From contig CM036754.1 of the NCBI GenBank assembly GCA_020796225.1, positions 42,073,779-42,137,778 of the forward strand: 64,000 nucleotides of DNA, in the 5' to 3' direction. The notes beneath the pieces are model-generated. The model was not told where the DNA came from and searched no databases. It worked only from the letters and a program-made list of their open reading frames with translations. Every line of letters starts with the position of its first letter. The stretch's first letter is position 1. The position numbers were made by a program, and so were the translations under genes. This document shows positions 45,101 through 57,500 of this stretch, piece by piece. This stretch comes from Arion vulgaris. Its lineage: Eukaryota > Mollusca > Gastropoda > Stylommatophora > Arionidae.

Positions 45101-48100
45101 CTCTTTAAACCTGCTGGTTCCACCCAAGTGCTTGTCTAGTGGCAACTCGACTGTTTTCTGCAACGTATGCCTGATCCACCTCCATTTTATCTTTCGGACC
45201 TGGGTCATCGTGGTTTCCTGTCCTTATCCAAGGGTCTGTGATTTCTACTCTGTCATACCACCTCACTCTGTCATACCACCTCAATCTGTCATACCACCTC
45301 ACTCTGTCTTTCCCTGTAACCACCTCACTCTGTCATACCCCATTTTTCACTCTTTTCACATATCACCTCACTTTGTCACATATCACCTCACTTTGTCATA
45401 CCACCTCACTCTCATACTACTACCCTCACTTTGTCATACCACCTCACTTTGCAGAAGACGTTTGTTGATAAAGTTCTGAATCTTATTTGTATTAACTTTG
45501 TGACTCTCCACATTTCCAAGAGGCTTACAAATAGATTTCACATTTTAGTTAAATTTGCTCTGAAAGAGCCACTTATAAATCACTCTTTGTGATTTGAGCA
45601 TGAGTAGGTTGTGCTGGGGTGTGTAGTGGTTAATCTATGATAGTTTGTGCTAAACACATTCGATTTCAACATGTTTTGTTTAAGTTCACTCTCCCTAGCC
45701 CTTGACAGTCTTCATAATGACTACAAATGGCCTGGATAGGTGGGCTTGGAAGGCCTTGGTTGTGGACCTATGCTCTCTAGGGCGAAGGTTGAAGAAGAAG
45801 AAGAAACTCTGTTGATAATCAATATCCATTTCCCTGCTTAAAAATGATTAATTTGTAATCTTGTTCTTCTACAGTTGTCTGAATTAGAGTTGAAAAACAA
45901 GAAATTGATCCAAGATGGTGAATGTACACGTCACAATGCAGAGGCAGCCAGGCAACACCTAGAATTAAAGAGGAAAGAAAGTGAGAAGGATCTCAAACGA
46001 GAAGTTTCTCAAGCACTAGAGATGACTAAGAATGCTGAACGTTTGCTTCAAGAATCCAAGTCAAAATGGCAGCAGGAGATTAATGCTGTGAGTTGATGTA
46101 TTATACTAAGTCTATTGATATATTCATATATATATAGGGAGGGTCTCTGTGGTGTAGAGGTTATGTACTCGCCTCTCGTTCCAAAGGTACTTTGTTTGTT
46201 CCATTATGGAGCCATCCAAATATTTTCCCAGAGATCCTTGATCTTAATGTAGGTGAGATCGAGTTCCTAGTCCTATCGGAGACAAACGATAAAATGTAGG
46301 ACCGTGTTCAAGTTGAGCATGTAAAAGAACCCTTGATAGTTCGAGAAGAGCAGGCTGGAAAGTCACTGCCACTGCAAAATTCATTAGCAAGATTAAACAA
46401 TAAAATTCCTACAAAATATTGTTACCATCTTCTAAATTACATAGGGGAACCTCGACGGTGCTATGGAGTTCATGCAATGCTACTGAGATCTTCCTGTGTA
46501 AGAAAGAGATAGTAGCAAGTAGTTAGTGCTGCTAACTTTGTTCTGCAAAAATATACTGATAAATTTTTTAGGCAAGTTTTATGGAATATTTTTCAGGCAG
46601 GGGGAGCATCTGGCCGAGTGGATTAGAGCGCAGACTCCCACTCGGGAGACCCAAATTAAATCCTCGTTACAACCAAGGAGTTTTTTCTGTCAGGAAATAC
46701 AGAAAAGTCATCACTGAACAGTTTCACAGCACTAGCCATCCGGTCATTAAGTTACACAGGTTCTTGCCGCCCACCCTTTCCCGTCCTACACTACCTAAAA
46801 GCGGTATTACAGGCAGTACCTAGTTTTTAAAAATAGAATGCTGAGTCTAGCTGTTTCCATTTCTAATTTCTATATTTAAGTCTAACCAACCAAAGGCTGA
46901 GATTAGCAAATGAAAAAGCAATTGTATTGGTGTATCACTTCTGTTCTGTCTTTCTACAAATTCTCAATGATTCAATAAATGTAATAAATAATTTAGGTTT
47001 GGTAGTTTACTAAGAGCTTAGTCTTACAGCTAGTCCTAACTCTGTACTTATTTACATTGTAGGCACTGGCTGAACAAGTCAAACTGCAAGGTGTTCTGGA
47101 TAAATTGGAGTCAGATAAAGCCTCTTGGATGAGAGAGCATGAAGACATTTCTAAGAAATTAGTAGCTGCAGATGCTGTCATTAAAGCCAACATTGCTGAT
47201 GTGGCAGAGGTACAGAAGAAAAAGGCTGCTTTGGATGTTGAGAAGGTAAGTTTGTTTCATGACTTTGTTAAATAGGTTTCCATATTAGCTTCATCTACAA
47301 CACGCATCTTAACTTCTTGTTTTCCTTAACTACAAACTGACAAAATAATTAGTGCTTTATTTTCTCAGACTTCAGATGTAAAACAGCTGTCTGATGAACA
47401 GCAGATGGGAAAACAAGGTCTGGATATCCAAAGGAAATAAGTAGAAGAACTGTGGAAAGATTTGAAAGATTGTGGCCTGACATGGGAAACAATTGTGGAA
47501 ATGCAGCAGAATAACAATAATGGAAATCTGTTGTGGAAACTGTGTGTGTCAAAATGGACTTTGGGTAGATCTCATTCAGGATTTTTATATTCCAGAAACC
47601 TATGGTTTCATGTTTTTGTAGTGAGAACATATGTTTTCATGCCAGTGGTTTACTTACAGATTTCACCATTAACAGTTATGAGAACTTCAAACTCCAGATG
47701 TCCACCTCAGTGACGAGATTTTTTGTTATTTTCTAATTGCAACATCTTTTTTTTTTAACATAGAGTTTTTGACACTATGCTGCAACTCCCAACCTTGAAG
47801 ATTAGGGTTTCTGACCATCTCCACACGCAGATCTATCCAGTTTCGCAGAACCTGCTAGGAGTGCATCTCACAAAAACATTGCTTTTAACATGTCATCAAA
47901 CCGTTTCAATTTGGAATATCTTCATTGAACTTTAGACATGTCCATATGTGCTTCGATCCAGCAACTAACCGTACCAGTTTGGTGTTGATTGATGAGACTA
48001 CTCATATACCTGTTGTGCTGTTCTTTTCTGGCCACTTCAACCTCCATTCCAAGCTCTTGTAATCTAGCAGTTGACGTGAATTACTTTAGAGGAAAATCTT

Positions 48101-51100
48101 CTTTGCAGCCACACTCTATGAGGGCGCTCAGAATGTCAGGTCTATCCATTAGCTGACCCCTGATATGGTGGCACAGCCAGCCTGTCTTCTCTCTCATTGC
48201 CGTCGACAACCATGTGCCCGGAGCGAAGATGAGTGTAATTCTGCAAATTGTTGACGCTTGTAGTGATTCAGTCCATTGCCAGCGCACTGAGCCAGCCTCC
48301 ACCTTTCAGATCATACTCAATCGCCTGAGTGGTTACCGGGCCCAAATTTGGGGTGTAAAGAATAGAACCACTGTTACCTGCCATGCATGTCGTAAGAGGC
48401 GACTAAGGAGGTTTGGCTGAAATCGGATGCATGTGTCCTAAACGTGTAGAATGCGTTTAGGGCCTACCAAACCATTGTGCAACGTATACACGTTCTTGGC
48501 AAAGATCAAACATATCACAAAGAGTGATTAAAATTGGTCGTAAAGAACGAACGCAAAGAAGAAGAAGAGGAGAAGATCATACTCAATGAATCACTCACAA
48601 AGCACATATGAGTAGTTTTGTGACTACAGTCAGAGTAGTGCCTTAATCACTGCCAGTACTTCCATTGTCATTCTACTCATCAAACCATGATACAGTTAAG
48701 ACATCAGTCTTGTCCAATTATTTTACACTTACTCTGGTTATTTATATGACCACATTATCCTGGACCTGCCATAACATATAGAAATGACAAGCTGACTATT
48801 GCATGTGGGAAGAATGGACATTGCCTCATATCACAACAAGTGTTTTGTTCTTTGAACTTTCAGACGGAAAAAGATACCAAGGCAGACCACTACTCAGATA
48901 TAAAGATGTCTGCAAGGCCTCAATGAAGAACTTATTTATAGGTCCAAACAAATGGGAAAAACTAGCTGAGGATCGAGTTATGTAAAAAAACATTACGCAA
49001 AGGTGCATAATCTTTTGAAAAGAGACTTAAGGATAAGCTGAAAGACAAGAGAGACAAACGCAAACTCAGAAGTTGTCACAGTAAAACAATTGCCAATTGT
49101 CAACCGTCTGTAAGATGAAAAAGACCATATACATTCATTATCTCCTTGTTTGTATAAATTATCTTTACTCTCTTACAATTTTTTCTTATCATAGCTCAAC
49201 TTTTATTTCTTCCATAAAACAGCAAAAGTTGGCCTCAGAATTGAACCAAAAGGATAAAGAGATCCAAGCACAAAGTACAGAAATATTAAAGCTCAAGAAT
49301 GACCTAGGACTTAAAGAGCAGTCAATTGATGCCCTGAAAGGACAACTGATGGACAAAACTTTAGAGCAGGAGAGAATAAAGACAGAAGCAGATAAAATGT
49401 CCCAGAAAGTTCTACAAGCAGAAAATCAATACTTGGTAAACTCTGTTTGTATATATGGTGTACTACTCCCTGTCTAGCCATTGGTCCTACTGAACTTTGA
49501 ACTCTTATCACTTTGACCTTGTGCAGAAAACTAGGACAATTGTTTTTGGTTTTTTTTAAATAATTTTGTTTTTGAAATTTTAACTGATTAATGCAGGCGG
49601 CAGGTTACCACAGACAGAAACTAGTATGATATAGGAGGATCCCAAAAACACAGATAAAAATGGCTTACAGGAACAAATGGTTGAGAGATCACCTTAGTCA
49701 ACAAAAAAAAGATAATGCCTACTACTAACTTTATTAAGTTACCATCTTGTCACAGGTTGTTATCTTCTGCTACCTGCTGGACACATAAGACTGGGGTACC
49801 ATCTGTTTAACAAGTACAAGATAAGCCCTACTGACTTATGCACATGTGGCATCAAGTTGACAGAGACACATCATGTAAGTGTCCATTATAAAATGAACAG
49901 AGGAAACACATGGCCAACCCCTATGTCAGTCCAAGACGAGCTATAATGGAGATGTACACAGACTCCAGTTGACCACAACTTACTTTAGAAGTATACACGT
50001 CCATGTCAGTTCAATACAAGCTATAATGGAGATGTACACAGACTCCAGTTGACCACAACCTAATTTAGAAGTATACATGTCCATATCAGTTCAATACAAG
50101 CTATAATGGAGATGTACACAGACTCCAGTTGACCACAACCTAATTTAGAAGTATACAGTCATGTCAGTTAATAAAGCTAAATGGAGATGTACACAGACTC
50201 CAGTGACACAACTAATTTAGTATACAAGTCATGTCATTCAATACAGCTATAATGGAGATGTACACAGACTCCAGTTGACCACAACCTAATTTAGAAGTAT
50301 ACATGTCCATGTTAGTTCAATACAAGCTATAATGGAGATGTACACAGACTCCAGTTGACCACAACCTAATTTAGAAGTATACATGTCCATGTTAGTTCAA
50401 TACAAGCTATAATGGAGATGTACACAGACTCCAGTTGACCACAACCTAATTTAGAAGTATTCAAGTCCATGTCAGTTCAATACAAGCTATAATGGAGATG
50501 TACACAGACTCCAGTTGACCACAACCTAATTTAGAAGTATACAGTCGTGTCTGATTTAGAAGAATATCAATCAATCATGGCCATCTTGCATCAAAGTGAC
50601 TGATGTTCACAAGTTCTGTTATTCTACTGTACTCTCTGATAGACCTTCTGCTCATCCACCTGATATTCCTCAATGAGTTAGAAGTATACATGTCCATGTC
50701 AGTTCAATACAAGCTATAATGGAGATGTACACAGACTCCAGTTGACCACAACCTAATTTAGAAGTATACATGTCCATATCAGTTCAATACAAGCTATAAT
50801 GGAGATGTACACAGACTCCAGTTGACCACAACCTAATTTAGAAGTATACATGTCCATATCAGTTCAATACAAGCTATAATGGAGATGTACACAGACTCCA
50901 GTTGACCACAACCTAATTTAGAAGTATACAAGTCCATGTCAGTTCAATACAAGCTATAATGGAGATGTACACAGACTCCAGTTGACCACAACCTAATTTA
51001 GAAGTATACAAGTCCATGTCAGTTCAATACAAGCTATAATGGAGATGTACACAGACTCCAGTTGACCACAACCTAATTTAGAAGTATACACGTCCATGTC

Positions 51101-54100
51101 AGTTCAATACAAGCTATAATGGAGATGTACACAGACTCCAGTTGACCACAACCTAATTTAGAAGTATACATGTCCATGTCAGTTCAATACAAGCTATAAT
51201 GGAGATGTACACAGACTCCAGTTGACCACAACCTAATTTAGTATACGCATGCAGTTATACAGCTATAAGAGATGCAGACTCATTGACACAACTATTAATA
51301 CGTCTGTCAGTTCAATACAAGCTATAATGGAGATGTACACAGACTCCAGTTGACCACAACCTAATTTAAACCCATGCAGTTAATACGATATGAATGTACA
51401 GACCGTGCCCACAACCTAATTTAGGTAACCATGTCAGTTCAATACAAGCTATAATGGAGATATACACAGACTCCAGTTGACCACAACCTAATTTAGAAGT
51501 ATACAAGTCAGTGTCTGAAAACGTTTGAAGAAGAATAAATCAATCAATCATGTGCCATCTCTGCATCAAAAGTTGACTGTAATGTCTCTCCAAGTTCTGT
51601 TACCTTCTCTAACTGTACTCTCTGATAGACCTTCTTGCTCATCCACCTGATATTTCCTCCCGATTGATAGAAGAAAACTAGTCACAGCAGAGATGAAATG
51701 TCTACGTAGAATGCCTACAGAATATCAAGAAATGACTGGTTTAGAAATGAAGACATAAAAAAAAAATTGGGTACAGCATCAATTTGGAGCTTCATCAAGA
51801 AATTTAATGGTTCTGCCACATAAGCAGATTACCAACAGGCATCAAAGAGCAATGCTACTCCGATACAAAGCATACAAAACAAAAGACAGGTTACGCAAAA
51901 GATGAACCTCTTAAATAACAGAGCCGGTGAAAAACACTATTTATGAAGCACATTCAAAAGCCATGGCAATAAGTAGACAACCAGAAAGCCTTACAATAAA
52001 ACTCCAGAACGTAGACATAAAACAAACAATTGAGGCCAAATACTTAGGAGCAATTTTCACAGCAGATGGAAGCATCGATAGTGAAATCAGCAATCGTTGC
52101 ACAAAAACTAACCAAGTACTAGGACAGTTAACACCACTGTTGTCACATAAAGAGATACCGCTAACAACTAAAGCAAATCCCATAAGAACGATTTTCTGGC
52201 CAACACTATGTTACCAGTGTCAAACATGGCCAATAACAGCAGCTAATGAGCGGAAAATCATAACAACAGAGATGAGGTGTCTAAGAAGAGCTGCAGGTGT
52301 AACAATAAGAGACAAAATTAGAAATGTAGCAATCAGAAGGAGACTGGATGTGAAACCAGTTATGCAATTCATAAAAGAACAACATTAAATGGTTTGGACA
52401 CCTGACCAGAATGCCCTGGTATCGCCTACCACAGAGAGCCACACAGAAAAAGTATAATGAGTACACGGCAAGAGGAAGACCACGCAAAAGATTGAGCGAC
52501 GGCATCAAGAACAGCCTTACAAACATGGATATCAGCTTACAACGTGCCTTTAAACAAGCACACACAAGATCACTACGCTTCACCCCCAACACTTCTATAA
52601 AGAAGTAAATGGTGGAAGAGAAGAAGAGATTCAAAAGCCTGTTGCATCCCATTGTTGTTAGATAAAGATGAATTCATTAAAAAATAACACAACAAGCGGG
52701 ACTGCCTAAAGTAGTTGATAGTAGCTCGCCTGCTAGCTGTGAGACGCCTCATAGCTCGGGTTCGAACCTACTCTACTGTCCGGCATTTGTTCGAGTCCCC
52801 TGGTCTTACTCAGGACGATAACGTGAGTACTCTGAAGTCGGAGAAAATCTCTCTGTATGGCGAGGGAATACTAATTACGAGTACATTGAGCACACGGCTG
52901 CCAGTGTAAGTAATTTACAATGTCACGCTGCTGCCATTGTAAGAAATTGGAAAAACAGATTTTCACGCAAAATCAGTTTCAGAGATGGAACTTCGTCTGA
53001 GTTGAAAGCGACGAAGAAAGAAAAAAAAATACACAACAAGCAAAAACACATTTATAGTATGTCACAAATTAAAATTTAATGCTATCAAATATCAGTATTA
53101 TTAACACTTTTCATTAGAATCGTGTAAAATTGCTATATAATTTACAATGTTTTATCACACAAAGATAAGTCAGTCAACATCAACTGGTATTTAAGATTTT
53201 ACCATAATTGCCTTATGTTACTGTGGGCCATGGATTGACTTATTGCTCAAGATTTTCCCACATGGCTTGGTCCCTTTCTGCAGAAATGGCATGTTATCTG
53301 CCGAGAGTATTACACAAACTCTGTAGTAAGGTAAGAAAGGAGAAGGAACCCTGTTTCATACTATGGGGTATATTGGGGAATACGGTGTTAGAATGTATTT
53401 CTCATGGACTGCCAGCACACGATGGGTGATGTGGCCAATATCACGTCGGCTGCCATTATTTCCCAGTGTTTTCTGGTACACATTTGAGAGCTGTTATGGT
53501 CTGAAAAACGTCCACTTTGGAATTGAACCCAACACACACAGCGTCTAAGAGGTGATTGCTCTAACCCCTATGTTATCTCAGCTTTCGCTAACTTTGTAGC
53601 TCCATCAACAATTCTAGGGATCTGTGGAGAAAAAGTGAATTTGAACCCACAACCTTGAGAGCGCAAAGTAACGTGTTATCACTTCAGCACATAGACTCAT
53701 TTTTCTTCTTGTTCGCTGATGTTCAATGTCTTCTTTTGCGTTCGTTCTTTATGACCAATTTTAATCACACTCTGTGATATGTTTGATCTTTGCCAAGAAT
53801 GTGTATACGATGCATATTGGTTTGATATGCCCCTAAACACATAGACTTCTACACGCTTAGGACACATGCATCCGATTTCAGCCAAACCTTTTAGTCACTC
53901 TTACGACATGCGTGGCAGGTAACAGTGGTTCTATTCTTTACACCCCAAATTTGGGCCCCAGTAACCACTCGGGCGATGTTCAATGTCTACACAATGAGTC
54001 CGGTTCTCTGGATGTATATTGTTGTGTCATCAAGTCTTCCAAATAGCTTTGTGAGGATGTCATAGACCTCCTTTAAAACTGTAGTACTTAGCTCTAGTTG

Positions 54101-54488
54101 GTTTCTTAAAGTTCTATAACCAAACCTTTTTGTTTGCTTTATTTAATCAAGGATATTCAAAAGCAGAAACTAAAGACTGATGACCATATCAAAGAAGTAT
54201 CAAAGTCATTGAACCAATTACAAAATGACAAAGAGTAAGTGAAACTGTTTCTCTGAAATAAATCAATGCAGCTGATGTTAGTAATGAGAAATGATGATAA
54301 TCTCTTTCTAATGCTGATAATGGCAATTCAAGAAACTGGCACTCTATTTGCTCAATTCAAAAGTGAACACTCTATTTAGTAAACTCTTCTGAATGAGAAC
54401 ACTCTTTGCATGTCCTATTCCATTTCACTATTTTTGTAATATTTTCTTATTATTTGTGCTGCGTGTATGTATTAAAAAAATATTAAAT

Positions 54489-54548
<60 letters not shown>

Positions 54549-57500
54549 CACACACTAGCAGATGCACCCATTCTTTGCATTGAAATTTATAATTTATTAA
54601 TCTATTTGATGAAGGAATGCTCGTTTCTGAAAAAACACATGTATGTGACTGTTGCTTCGTCAGTGTTTTGTTCATGATTATGTTGTTCATTATTGTTTTA
54701 CATGATGGTTTGGGGAAATCCAGGTAGTCCAAAGTGAGGCCGGAACCAGTAGTTCAAATCACTTGTTTTTACTTTTGTGACATGTTTGTAATTAGGATTG
54801 ATTTGAAAATGTAAAGAAATAACAATAGTGCAGTTTTATAATTTTTACATTGTCCTCACTACGGAAGCTACCCACCTGCCAAATTTCAAGTTCATAGCAT
54901 GTCAAGAAGTTTGCTAAATAAATGGTACAGACACACACACACACCACCACAACTTTGCCACTTATATATAGAGATATATGTATATAGAAATATAAATATG
55001 TTTCAATTATTGTTATTATGTGTGTTCTGTGTTACAGAAAGCTAGAGAAGTCAAATACTGAACTCACCACACAGCTTGAAAAGGTGCAGATTGAAGTGGA
55101 AGTGTTGTCAGTAACTTTGAAGGACAGCCAATCACAGATGAATGAAGTCAAGTGTAACTTTAATGGTAGGTCATCTTCTTCTTGCGTTCGTTCTTCGCGG
55201 CCAATTTTATAATTCTAATTGTGATATATAATTGATCTTTTGACAAGAGTGTTTGGTTTACGTTGTGCATGTTATGCGCATAGGGTGACTAGGCCAGCAC
55301 ACCTGGTTTCAGCCAGCTGTTTATTTACTAGGGTAACTTGCCCTAGAACAATTCTTGCCGTATATGGTAGGTCATCTAGGAACTTTCAGTCTTTCTTCAT
55401 TTACCTTAAAAATGGGGCCAATTTAGAAGTAATGAAATCAGAAAAATGTCTGGTCAACCACTAGTAACAACTATTATAAGAAGGAGAAGATGGAGGTATG
55501 GTGGCCTCCGATAACATACAGCGGTGGCTCAGGTAAAATGATAAGACCACAACCGTTGTGTTCCAGTATTGTTGTATGAAGACAAATTGATTTTAAAAAC
55601 AATACAACATGCTAAATCAAGTTTATATTATGTAACAAGTTGAGTTTAACACTAAGGAATATCAGTATTATTAATATTTTTCATCAGTAAATATCATGGA
55701 CACATAAAATCGAGTAAAGTTCCAAAAAAGCTTAGTGTTCTATCAAACATATAGCAAAACACGTAAAAACAAAGGACTGTAGTTTTACAATAACAACACA
55801 CAGCAACGTTTTGACCAAGGAACATATTGATTCTGTATTTCGTAAAACTACAGTACTTTGTTTTTACGTGTTTTGCATTGCTACATAGTTTTACTGCAGT
55901 CTTCCCTTATATCAAACATATACAAAAACAAGCCCCCATTAAACAGGAATTTTCTATTTCCCTTCTAAGCTATTCAGCCATATGTTGCCGGGGGCCACGG
56001 TTGGGCATACCTTGAAAAGAAATAATCAAAGAACACCAAAGCAGGCATTAAAGTGGGAGGATGCCTAGGAAACCCTGAAATGAACTTTGCTGAGAGAGGC
56101 AAGAAATATCAGGCTCATTTCCATTGAAGAGATTGAACGAGTTGTCATGGATAGAGCAGTATAGAGAAATTGCTTACAAGCACTGTAACGTATAGCAATA
56201 TGAGAGGAATATAATAGTAATATATTACATTTATTTATTTTCTAGATTCACAAGAAAAGTGGAGAGATCTAGAAAGTACATTGAGACGTGAACTAGCTAA
56301 CAACACATCATCTTTGACACAGCTGAATGAGCTGAAGACACACATGGAGCAGCAGCTTTCTGATAAAGATGAAGAGCTACTTGGACTAGTAAATCGATGC
56401 AAGTCTAGTGAGGACATCATTAGCAGTAAAGACTCTGAGATTATGCAGAAATCTCAGAGCATCATTGACCTTGAAAAGCAGCTACAAAGTTTGCAGGATC
56501 AGCACAAGATCTTACAGAAAGAGCAACATGAACAACAGATGTTTGCTCAAGAAAAAATGGCTCAAATTGAAACAGTGTTAGAAACTAAAACAGAAGAGTT
56601 GGACATGATCACAACCAAATTTTCACTAGAAAAGACTTCTTTTGAAACAGAATTTGGGAAGCTGGTTAGCGAAAAACAGAAGCTAATTCTGGACATAGAA
56701 TCTTGTAGAGCCGAGTGTGAGAATGGCAAATACTTGATTGTAAATCTTGGTGGTGAAATTCAAACATTGAAAGCAGATTTAGAAATGAAGATTATCAGTT
56801 TGTCTGATATGAGTTCTGTCATTGAAAACAAAGACAGAGAATTACAAGAAACAATGAAAGAAAATGTAGCGTTAATTTATGAAGCAAGTCAAAGAGACCA
56901 ATACATTCTCTCTGTAAAAAGCAGTTTCACATCAGTTGAGAAAGAGTTTGAAAATTCACAGAAAGAACTTTGTGAAATTCGGGAAAAATGTGTGAAACTT
57001 GAAGAAGAGAAAATGATTTTGATTTCTGAAATGGCAGAATGCAAAAAACAAATTGAAGTTGCTGCTGAAATGACACAGTTGGATAAGAAAGATATGACAG
57101 AACTACAAAAACAGTTTGAAGTGTCGCAGAGTCAGTGCTTATCATTATCTGGTCAGGTCAATTCAGAAATTGAGAAAAGTGTTTGTCTGCAGAAAGAAGT
57201 TAGCCAGATGCAAAATACTTGCTGTGAGTTAGAAAGCAAAATAAATGAATATAAGACTGATCTGGTGTGTAGGACTACCACTGTTGATAAGCTTGAAGAA
57301 CAGTGCAAAGAGCTGTCTGTGATGTTGGAGAATCAAATAAGTGAAAATAGTATTTGTTGTACTAAACTCAACACTTTAGATAGTCAGCTTGTTGAGTCAA
57401 GTACACTTCACCAACATGTTGTCTGTGAGATGTCTGAAAAGTTAGAAGATGCAAGTCAAGAAATAACAGAGTTGAAAGATTTGATGAAACATAAAGAAGA

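Noticed and set aside
4370..53700. Functional tRNA genes at box A/box B motifs
   Set aside because: The sequences do not close acceptor and anticodon stems and are followed by conserved SINE bodies; they are tRNA-derived SINE heads.
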